The notes beneath the pieces are model-generated. The model was not told where the DNA came from. It searched no databases and saw nothing but the letters and a program-made list of their open reading frames with translations. Below are positions 36,608-43,335 of a stretch of DNA of 64,000 nucleotides, in pieces. The stretch spans positions 1 to 64,000 of the forward strand of contig NZ_QQGY01000001.1 in the NCBI RefSeq assembly GCF_003490595.1, read 5' to 3'. Made by a program: the position numbers and the translations under genes. How positions within the stretch are numbered: the stretch's first letter is position 1; each line of letters starts with the position of its first letter. The DNA is from Haemophilus haemolyticus_L. GTDB taxonomy: Bacteria > Pseudomonadota > Gammaproteobacteria > Enterobacterales > Pasteurellaceae.

Positions 36608-37660
36608 TTAATTGGTTTTTAATTTACCCCAATATTTTTCATAAATATCAACCGCTTCACCAACATCTCCTTGCATAATCCCTTTTTCTACTTCTGATGC
36701 TGGTGGAAATAGTTTAGGATCATTGGCAACTTCTGGGCTGAGTAATGCTTTGACTCCTTCATTTGGCATAGAAAAGCCCATGCGTTCTACTACAACTTTG
36801 GCATTTTCTGGACGAAGTAAGAAGTCAATGAACTTATGCGCGCCTTCAACATTTTTTGCTGTAGTTGGAATCGCATAGTTATCCATCCAGAAAATTGCGC
36901 CTTCTTTGGGATACACAAATTGAAGAGATGGATTTTCTTTATGTGCTAAATAAGCAGAACCATTCCAAATCATACCAACTGCTGCTTCACCTTGTACGTA
37001 AGGGACTTCTGGCGAGTCAGAGTTAAAGGTCGCTATATTTGGTAAAAGTTTTTCTAAACGCTCATAAGCTGTTTTGATGTCTTCTTCATTAGTGGTATTA
37101 GGCGATTTACCATCAAGCAATAATGCTACGTGGAACACTTCACGCGCATCACTGGTCATGAGAACTTTGCCTTTAAATTCAGGTTTCCATAAATCTGCCC
37201 AGCTGGTAATGGTTTTAGGATTAACCTCATCTGCATTAACTTCAATACCGGTAAGTCCGTAAACGTAAGGTAATGAATATTTATTTTCTGGGTCGAATTC
37301 TTTATTTAATAAATGTTTAGGGACTTGATGAATATTGGTCAATTTACTTTGATCAATCGGTTGAAGCATCTTTTCCTTAATCATTTTATTTACGTAGTAA
37401 CTTGATGGAAACACCAAATCATAGCCAGAGCCAGTATTCTGAGTAAGTTTAAGTTTCGCATACATTTCTTCGTTGCTTTCAAAGGTAGAATAAATTACCT
37501 CGATGCCAGTTTCTTTAGAAAACTGTGCGACTAAATCAGAAGGCACGTAGTCTGTCCAGTTATAGACGTAAAGTTTGTTATTGGCAAAAGCGGAAACCGC
37601 GAAAAGTGCGGTAGTGGAAAGGAAAAGATTTTTGAGTGAGTGAGCAAAGAATTTTTTCAA
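36608..37660 (-). CDS. potD: Spermidine/putrescine-binding periplasmic protein PotD
   Basis: 350 residues. Signal peptide 1-26 (STTALFAVSAFA). The mature protein is the PotD/PotF solute-binding fold (KLYVYNWTDYVPSDLVAQF, YSTFESNEEMYAKL, GYDLVFPSSYYVNKM, WMDNYAIP). It binds polyamines for the PotABC transporter; no ABC genes are adjacent, so this is an orphan or second PotD. The start codon is TTG at 37660 with a strong GGAGGT site; no ATG gives an intact signal peptide. Confidence 0.9.
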   Translation of the reverse strand: MKKFFAHSLKNLFLSTTALFAVSAFANNKLYVYNWTDYVPSDLVAQFSKETGIEVIYSTFESNEEMYAKLKLTQNTGSGYDLVFPSSYYVNKMIKEKMLQPIDQSKLTNIHQVPKHLLNKEFDPENKYSLPYVYGLTGIEVNADEVNPKTITSWADLWKPEFKGKVLMTSDAREVFHVALLLDGKSPNTTNEEDIKTAYERLEKLLPNIATFNSDSPEVPYVQGEAAVGMIWNGSAYLAHKENPSLQFVYPKEGAIFWMDNYAIPTTAKNVEGAHKFIDFLLRPENAKVVVERMGFSMPNEGVKALLSPEVANDPKLFPPASEVEKGIMQGDVGEAVDIYEKYWGKLKTN

Positions 37661-37801
37661 TTTATTGACCTCCGAGGGTTATCGTTCATCATAAAACGCA
37701 CAAATTTTGCGCGCGCGCAGTATAGCATTTTTTTCGTAAAAGGTTTGACATATTTCCCTTTCGGGGTAAGATTTTGCCAGTTTTTTCCTAAGGGATTTTT
37801 T

Positions 37802-39097
37802 ATGCTTAATTTTGCCTATCAAGAACACGTTCGCTCTTATTATTTCGACTCTCGTAACCAAGATTTTCAATTCCCGCCGCTCACTCAAATTGAACATGCT
37901 GATGTATGTGTGATAGGGGCTGGATTTTTTGGTTTATCTGCGGCATTAGAACTAGCGGAGAAAGGAAAAAAAGTCATTGTATTAGAGGGTGCTCGAGTAG
38001 GCTTTGGTGCTTCTGGTCGTAGTGGTGGGCAGGCAATTAATGGCTTTGAAGAAGGCATTGATGAATACGTTAAACAAGTTGGCGAAGATAAAGCGCATAA
38101 ACTTTGGAATATGTCATTAGAGGCCATTGATATTATTGATGAGCGTATTGAAAAATATGGCATTCAATGCGACTGGAAAAAAGGCTATGCCACATTGGCA
38201 TTAAATGAACGCCGAATGGATGACTTAATTGAAATTGAAAAAGAAAGTCATGAGAATTTTGGCTATCAAAATATGCAGCTTTGGGATAAGGCTAAATTAA
38301 AACAACACTTAGGCAGTGATATTTATGTGGGTGGCTTATTTGATAGTAATTCAGGGCATTTGCATCCACTTAATTATTGTTTAGGTTTAGCGAAAGCTTG
38401 TGTCGATCTGGGTGTTCAAATTTTTGAACAATCTCCTGTAGTAGATATGGTTGAGAAAAATGGTTGCGTTGAGGTTAAAACAGCTAAAAGTGCGGTTATT
38501 TCTCAAGACGTTATTTTAGCCACCAATGCTTATATTGATGCTCTCCCGAAATCTATTCATCACGGAATTAATCGTAAAATATTGCCTGTAGAAAGTTTTA
38601 TTATCGCCACAGAGCCGCTAAGCCAAGCGGTTGCTGATTCTGTTATTAATAATGGCATGTCGGTGTGCGATAACAATTTATTATTAGACTATTATCGTTT
38701 AAGTGCTGACAATCGCTTGCTTTTTGGTAGTGATTCTAGTTCAGAAAAAGAGATGGTCGCGATTATGCGGAAAAATATGTTGCGTGTATTCCCGCAACTT
38801 GAAAATGTAAAAGTCGATTATGGATGGGCTGGCCCGATTGATATGACCTTAAACTCAACGCCACATTTTGGTCGTATTTCTCCGCATATTTATTTTGCAC
38901 AGGGTTATTCTGGTCACGGTGTTGCTTTGACTGGTCTTGCGGGGCGAATTGTAGCGGAAGCGATTTTGGGTGACGATGAACGTTTATCTATTTTTGAAGG
39001 CCTGAAAGTCCCATCTGTTTATGGTGGTCGAATTATCAAAGATCTTGCGACAAAGATTGGTGTGCAGTATTACAAGTTTTTAGATAAATATCGTTAA
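37802..39097 (+). CDS. FAD-dependent amine oxidoreductase (PuuB/DadA-like)
   Basis: 431 residues from the ATG at 37802 (AAGG site 8 bases away). DAO-fold flavoenzyme: dinucleotide motif DVCVIGAGFFGLSAALELAEKG (residues ~32-53), VLEGARVGFGASGRSGGQ for FAD, and a C-terminal YFAQGYSGHGVALTGLAG. Closest in appearance to gamma-glutamylputrescine oxidase PuuB. It is divergent from potD across 140 bases, so a shared role in polyamine use is plausible but inferred. No other puu genes are present. Confidence 0.85.
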   Translation: MLNFAYQEHVRSYYFDSRNQDFQFPPLTQIEHADVCVIGAGFFGLSAALELAEKGKKVIVLEGARVGFGASGRSGGQAINGFEEGIDEYVKQVGEDKAHKLWNMSLEAIDIIDERIEKYGIQCDWKKGYATLALNERRMDDLIEIEKESHENFGYQNMQLWDKAKLKQHLGSDIYVGGLFDSNSGHLHPLNYCLGLAKACVDLGVQIFEQSPVVDMVEKNGCVEVKTAKSAVISQDVILATNAYIDALPKSIHHGINRKILPVESFIIATEPLSQAVADSVINNGMSVCDNNLLLDYYRLSADNRLLFGSDSSSEKEMVAIMRKNMLRVFPQLENVKVDYGWAGPIDMTLNSTPHFGRISPHIYFAQGYSGHGVALTGLAGRIVAEAILGDDERLSIFEGLKVPSVYGGRIIKDLATKIGVQYYKFLDKYR

Positions 39098-39103
39098 GAT
39101 ATA

Positions 39104-39137
39104 AAAATGACCTAGTTTAAAAACTAGGTCATTTTTT
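39104..39137. terminator. Convergent terminator
   Basis: AAAATGACCTAGTTT and AAACTAGGTCATTTT form a perfect 15-bp stem with T-run; it overlaps the 3' end of the minus-strand PRD gene. Confidence 0.9.
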
Positions 39138-39530
39138 ATGAGTGGGCTTATTTATTACCACATGATTTAATTGTTTCTGTTCAAGAACCAAAGAATGAAT
39201 GTTCGCTAAAAAATAAGTTTGTTCTGCTTCAGGAATGGAAAACGGCATCAACTTGAGTAAGTCTTGATGGATGGCTAAAACTTGTGGAAAAATGACCGCA
39301 CTTTGAATTTCTTCAAGCATTTCTGGATAAAGTGGTGAAACACAACCTCCTCGTTCTATTCGACCTAAGCTGCAAGCAATGTGTAGCAGCATAAAATCCA
39401 CTTGAGGTGTATTCACATCAGCTTGCCAGTAATGAGCTAATCGATCTCGTAAACGAAATACCACATCAATAATAGATTGATTTATTTGCTTGCGAATTTT
39501 CCAACGTTCTAGTTGCTTAAATAACCGCAT
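39129..39530 (-). CDS. Stand-alone PRD-like domain protein, possible regulator
   Basis: 133 residues. The pattern resembles one PTS regulation domain (PRD): LRDRLAHYWQ, FMLLHIACSLGRIERGG with a conserved-type His, and the closing FSIPEAEQTYFLANIHSL. PRDs are normally phosphorylated on His by HPr or EIIB inside antiterminators and activators. Here there is no DNA- or RNA-binding domain, so it may act through a partner. Its terminator overlaps its last codons. Family assignment is by eye. Confidence 0.6.
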   Translation of the reverse strand: MRLFKQLERWKIRKQINQSIIDVVFRLRDRLAHYWQADVNTPQVDFMLLHIACSLGRIERGGCVSPLYPEMLEEIQSAVIFPQVLAIHQDLLKLMPFSIPEAEQTYFLANIHSLVLEQKQLNHVVINKPTHKK

Positions 39531-39643
39531 TTGTTTTATTAGTTCAAAATTTGTTCACTAATTTACCGCACTTTACTGAAATAAAACAGTGCACAGATCA
39601 CAGTTTTGTAGCAAAATGGTAAAAAATTTGTAAGGATGTAAAA

Positions 39644-40246
39644 ATGTTAGATTATGAGATGTTCAATCCATATGAAGGATTGATTTTTGATATGGATGGA
39701 ACTTTAATCGATACCATGCCCGTGCATGCGCAGGCCTGGACGATGGTGGGAGAGCGATTTGGCTATGAATTTGATTGCCAAATTATGTATAACTTTGGTG
39801 GAGCGACAGTTCGAACTATCGCGGGGGAAATGATGAAAGCGGCGAATATGCCACTTGATCGAATTGAGGATGTGCTGGCTGCAAAACGTGAGTTGTCTTA
39901 TCAACTTATTCCGACTCAATCAAAGTTATTACCAACCTTTGAAATTGTTAAATCTTTTCATCAGAAAAAGCCGATTGCTCTGGGATCTGGCTCACACCGT
40001 AAAATTATTGATATGTTGATGGATAAACTGGCTATTGCACCTTACTTTAATGCGATTGTTAGTGCCGATGATGTAAAAGAACATAAACCACACCCAGAAA
40101 CTTTTTTACGTTGTGCGGAATTAATTCAAGCAAATCCAAGTCGTTGTATTGTATTTGAAGATGCTGATTTAGGTGTACAAGCGGGATTAAATGCTGGAAT
40201 GGACGTGTTTGATGTGCGTACACGAGAAATTATTTCGCCAAGATAA
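39644..40246 (+). CDS. yqaB: HAD-superfamily sugar phosphatase YqaB
   Basis: 200 residues. HAD subfamily IA: motif I FDMDGTLIDTMPVH, motif II LGSGSH, motif III lysine in VKEHKPHPETF, motif IV VFEDADLGVQAG. This is the E. coli YqaB group (fructose-1-phosphatase, beta-phosphoglucomutase-like). The stop overlaps the next start (TAATG), so it is translationally coupled to yqaA, an arrangement also known from E. coli. An alternative start is the second Met (MFNPYEG). Confidence 0.9.
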   Translation: MLDYEMFNPYEGLIFDMDGTLIDTMPVHAQAWTMVGERFGYEFDCQIMYNFGGATVRTIAGEMMKAANMPLDRIEDVLAAKRELSYQLIPTQSKLLPTFEIVKSFHQKKPIALGSGSHRKIIDMLMDKLAIAPYFNAIVSADDVKEHKPHPETFLRCAELIQANPSRCIVFEDADLGVQAGLNAGMDVFDVRTREIISPR

Positions 40247-40719
40247 TGGATATTTTTTCATTTTTTAGTGCTGATTTTTGGCAAACTCATGCGTTATGTC
40301 TTATGTTTTTTAGTGCATTCTTGAGTGCAACGGTATTACCAGGTAATTCAGAGGTTGTATTTGTTGCTCTTGCAATCCCTAAATTGGCGTTGGGATCTTT
40401 ATTTAGTTCAGATATATTGGCACTCGTTTTTTTCGCCACGCTTGGCAATGGATTGGGGAGTTTAACTACTTACGGGATTGGGCGGTGGATGCCAAAATTT
40501 GATCCAAAAAATCACCGCACTTTATGGGTCAGGAATCAGATAAAGCGTTATGGGGCGATTACTTTACTTTTAAGCTGGCTACCTGTCGTTGGTGATTTAT
40601 TTTGTGCCATAGCAGGTTGGTTAAGATTAAATTTTGTGGTAAGTAGCGTCTTTATCTTTCTTGGAAAACTGGTTCGTTATGTTGCGTTATTGTTTTTTAG
40701 TGCACCATTCTTATTATAA
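40246..40719 (+). CDS. yqaA: YqaA-family inner-membrane protein (DedA/VTT-like)
   Basis: 157 residues with four hydrophobic segments. The central GNGLGSLTTYGIGRWMPKF and LLSWLPVVGDLFCAIAGWLRL correspond to the SNARE-associated/VTT core of the DedA superfamily. Function unknown; DedA relatives are implicated in lipid carrier flipping. It begins at the overlapping TAATG of yqaB. Confidence 0.88.
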   Translation: MDIFSFFSADFWQTHALCLMFFSAFLSATVLPGNSEVVFVALAIPKLALGSLFSSDILALVFFATLGNGLGSLTTYGIGRWMPKFDPKNHRTLWVRNQIKRYGAITLLLSWLPVVGDLFCAIAGWLRLNFVVSSVFIFLGKLVRYVALLFFSAPFLL

Positions 40720-40727
40720 AATGCGCA

Positions 40728-40813
40728 AGAAAAAGCCCCACAATGAATGCAGGGCAAATAACCTAAGGAACCAATTTTATTAAAACAACTGCAAGTTGCT
40801 TGTTCCATGAGAC
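40728..40813 (-). ncRNA. Candidate small RNA, unit A of a tandem pair
   Basis: Minus-strand unit of ~85 bases. A TATAAA -10 box (40825-40820) with TTTCAA 17 bases upstream precedes it; the core AACAAGCAACTTGCAGTTGT and TTGGTTCCTTAGGTTATT follows; it ends in GCCC...GGGGC then TTTTTCTT, an intrinsic terminator (40755-40728). Core positions 40757-40804 repeat at 40902-40949 with one mismatch. The CCUUAG segment is complementary to a Shine-Dalgarno sequence. No ORF. Prediction only. Confidence 0.5.
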
Positions 40814-40871
40814 TAGCACTTTATAAGAAAGTTCAAATTTTTTTGAAAACTTTCAAAATAAAAATTTTTGT

Positions 40872-40960
40872 ATAAAAGAAACCCCACAATAAATGTGGGG
40901 CAATAACCTAAGGAACCAATTTTATTAAAACAACTGCAAGCTGCTTGTTACATAAGACAA
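40872..40960 (-). ncRNA. Candidate small RNA, unit B of a tandem pair
   Basis: Second copy, 145 bases upstream of unit A on the same strand. It ends in a perfect terminator CCCCACA-TTTAT-TGTGGGG with TTTCTTTT (40897-40872). The upstream half is diverged from unit A (TTATGTAACAAGC versus TCATGGAACAAGC), while the 48-base core is nearly identical, the pattern of sibling regulatory RNAs. The -10 region is weaker than in unit A. The other ~70 bases up to luxS hold only its leader. Confidence 0.5.
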
Positions 40961-41050
40961 TGAGCTTTGCCATAAAGTTCATTAGAATTTGCAAAAAATG
41001 AACATTTATTCAAATTTATTTTTAATTTACTGATTTATAAGGAAAACTTT

Positions 41051-41554
41051 ATGCCATTACTTGATAGTTTTAAAGTGGATCATACCAAAATGAATGCACC
41101 AGCAGTACGTGTTGCAAAAACGATGCGCACGCCAAAAGGTGATGACATTACCATTTTTGATTTACGTTTCTGTATTCCAAATAAAGAAATTCTTCCTCCA
41201 AAAGGTATTCATACGCTTGAACATTTGTTTGCGGGTTTCATGCGTGATCATTTAAATAGCGATAGCGTTGAAATTATTGATATTTCTCCGATGGGATGTC
41301 GCACGGGATTCTATATGTCCTTGATTGGTACGCCAAATGAACAGCAAGTAGCACAAGCTTGGCTAGCTTCAATGCAGGATATTTTAGGTGTGCAAGATCA
41401 AACAACTATCCCTGAATTAAATATTTATCAATGCGGTACTTATACCGAACATTCTTTGGAAGAAGCACACGAAATTGCAAAAAATGTTATCGCACGCGGT
41501 GTGGGCGTGAATAAAAATGAAGATTTGGCACTTGATGATTCGTTATTAAAATAG
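41051..41554 (+). CDS. luxS: S-ribosylhomocysteine lyase LuxS
   Basis: 167 residues. Cleaves S-ribosylhomocysteine to homocysteine and DPD, the AI-2 precursor. The metal site is in GIHTLEHLFAGF (HxxxH, near 54-58) with Cys in IYQCGTYTEHS; MGCRTGFYMSLIG is the family block. AAGGA ribosome site. purT follows after 8 bases, so luxS-purT are probably one transcript. Confidence 0.98.
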   Translation: MPLLDSFKVDHTKMNAPAVRVAKTMRTPKGDDITIFDLRFCIPNKEILPPKGIHTLEHLFAGFMRDHLNSDSVEIIDISPMGCRTGFYMSLIGTPNEQQVAQAWLASMQDILGVQDQTTIPELNIYQCGTYTEHSLEEAHEIAKNVIARGVGVNKNEDLALDDSLLK

Positions 41555-41562
41555 GAGAAATC

Positions 41563-42744
41563 ATGACAACACTTGGCACAGCATTAACCCCTAATGCAAC
41601 CAAAGTAATGATGTTGGGTTCTGGTGAACTGGGTAAAGAAGTAGTGATTGAATTGCAACGTTTAGGCGTTGAAGTTATTGCAGTCGATCGCTATGAAAAT
41701 GCCCCAGCACAACAAGTGGCACATCGTGCATACACCATTTCCATGTTAGATGGTAATGCATTGAAAACGCTTGTGGAGAAAGAAAATCCTGACTACATTG
41801 TTCCCGAAGTTGAAGCTATTTCGACTGCCACTTTGGTTGAATTAGAGCAAGCCGGCTTTAATGTTGTGCCGACTGCAAAAGCAACTCAACTTACGATGAA
41901 TCGTGAAGGGATTCGTCGTCTAGCTTCAGAAGAGTTAGGGCTACCAACTTCACCTTACCAATTTGTGGATAATTTTTCAGACTTTCAAAGTACGGTTGAA
42001 AAAATTGGTATTCCTTGTGTGGTGAAACCGATTATGTCTTCTTCTGGACATGGGCAAAGCATTTTAAAGTCTAAAGATGACATTAAAAAAGCTTGGGATT
42101 ATGCGCAAGAAGGTGGGCGTGCGGGTGCAGGTCGAGTGATTGTTGAAGGTTTTGTCAAATTTGATTATGAAATCACGTTACTGACAGTTCGCCATATCAA
42201 TGGTACAAGTTTCCTTGCGCCAATAGGTCATCGTCAAGAAGATGGTGATTATCGGGAATCTTGGCAGCCTCAAGCTATGTCGGATATTGCATTATCAAAA
42301 GCGCAATCGATTGCTGAAAAGATTACCAGTGCATTGGGTGGATTCGGTATTTTTGGTGTGGAGATGTTTGTGTGTGGTGATGAGGTGATTTTCAATGAAG
42401 TATCACCTCGTCCTCATGATACTGGAATGGTAACGCTGATTTCTCAAGAGCTTTCCGAATTCGCTTTACATGCTCGTGCAATCTTAGGTTTACCAATCCC
42501 AGAAATTACGTTGATTAGCCCATCGGCGTCTAAAGCTATTGTTGTGGAAGGCAAATCACAAAATGTGCAATTTTGTGGAATCGAAAAAGCACTGGCACAA
42601 CCTCATACTAATATTCGATTATTTGGTAAAGGTGAAGTGAATGGTCATCGACGCTTAGGCGTTTTACTTGCGCGTGATGTATCCGTTGAAAAAGCGTTGG
42701 AAAAAGTAAAACAAGCTTATGAACAGCTAGAAATTAGTTTATAA
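41563..42744 (+). CDS. purT: Formate-dependent phosphoribosylglycinamide formyltransferase PurT
   Basis: 393 residues, ATP-grasp enzyme. Makes formyl-GAR from GAR, ATP and formate, the step before PurL. N-terminal GAR-binding domain (VMMLGSGELGKEVVIELQRLG), ATP-grasp core (GIPCVVKPIMSSSGHGQS, EEG GR run at ~185, FGVEMFVCGDEVIFNEVSPRPHDTGMVT) and a C-terminal lid domain. AGGAGA site; likely operon with luxS. No PurR box was seen near luxS-purT. Confidence 0.98.
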   Translation: MTTLGTALTPNATKVMMLGSGELGKEVVIELQRLGVEVIAVDRYENAPAQQVAHRAYTISMLDGNALKTLVEKENPDYIVPEVEAISTATLVELEQAGFNVVPTAKATQLTMNREGIRRLASEELGLPTSPYQFVDNFSDFQSTVEKIGIPCVVKPIMSSSGHGQSILKSKDDIKKAWDYAQEGGRAGAGRVIVEGFVKFDYEITLLTVRHINGTSFLAPIGHRQEDGDYRESWQPQAMSDIALSKAQSIAEKITSALGGFGIFGVEMFVCGDEVIFNEVSPRPHDTGMVTLISQELSEFALHARAILGLPIPEITLISPSASKAIVVEGKSQNVQFCGIEKALAQPHTNIRLFGKGEVNGHRRLGVLLARDVSVEKALEKVKQAYEQLEISL

Positions 42745-42762
42745 AAATCGAAAGTGCGGTAA

Positions 42763-43159
42763 AAATTGATCTAACTCCAAAAAGTTAGACTGTGATTTAA
42801 AGGATTGTTTTCGATATTGTATCGGACTCAGTCCTTTTAATTTTAGTTGAATCTGTCGATGACTATAGTAATCCAAATGATCTCTAACTGTATCAACTAC
42901 CTCCCCCTCTAGTGTTGAATTTCTGACTATAAAAATATTCCATTTTTAATCGCCCAAGGAAACTTCCCATTGCGGTATTGTCCGAGTAATTCCCTTTTCT
43001 AGACATACTTTGAATGATGCTATTTTCTGCCAAGATTCGACGATAGGTTTAAGCTGTAAAATTCTCAAACGTAAGCGGTTTTCTTCCGTTTTAGGTGGAG
43101 GATGCATTTTAGCATAAATGGTTGTCTTGATAGTTTATGAGGAATTAGCCCATTTATGC
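42763..43159 (-). mobile_element. Decayed third copy of the IS3-family element, fused to ilvC remnant
   Basis: The right end of the IS (TGATCTAACTCCAAAAAGTT) begins at 42763, right after an uptake signal (AAAGTGCGGTAAAAAT). About 285 bases match the 3' part of orfB with many substitutions and frame breaks. A deletion then joins it to orfA sequence (from ~43049: TGTAAAATTCTCAAACG), which runs to about 43159 and stops abruptly inside orfA at the ilvC fragment. The left end is missing. Confidence 0.85.
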
Positions 43160-43264
43160 TATTGCGATGTAAACGATGCAATTCGTAACCATCCTGTTGA
43201 ATTAATCGGTCAAGAATTACGTGGTTATATGACGGATATGAAACGTATCGCTGTTGCGGGTTAA
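43160..43264 (+). pseudogene. Last 34 codons of ilvC (ketol-acid reductoisomerase), truncated by the IS
   Basis: The frame 43160-43264 reads YCDVNDAIRNHPVELIG, then QELRGYMTDMKRIAVAG and stop. The closing RGYMTDMKRIAVAG is the C-terminus of the long-form enterobacterial/Pasteurellaceae IlvC. Everything upstream is IS sequence, so nothing else of ilvC is here. Its terminator survives just downstream. Whether a full ilvC exists elsewhere cannot be seen. Confidence 0.85.
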
Positions 43265-43284
43265 TTATTAAATCGGTAAAATTT

Positions 43285-43317
43285 AAGCCAGCTTATTCAA
43301 TAAGTTGGCTTTTTTTA
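43285..43317 (+). terminator. Terminator of the former ilvC gene
   Basis: AAGCCAGCTTATT and AATAAGTTGGCTT arms followed by a T-run, 20 bases after the ilvC stop. Confidence 0.8.
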
Positions 43318-43335
43318 TAATCCCAAGGAATTAAT

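Noticed and set aside
39587..39602. CRP-like sequence upstream of yqaB (AGTGCACAGATCACA)
   Set aside because: Only the right half matches TCACA; the left half at the correct spacing is CAGTG, too far from TGTGA.
40735..40990. Reading the luxS-upstream repeats as a plus-strand riboswitch or attenuator
   Set aside because: The T-runs that follow the hairpins are on the minus strand, and no plus-strand anti-terminator alternative is visible.
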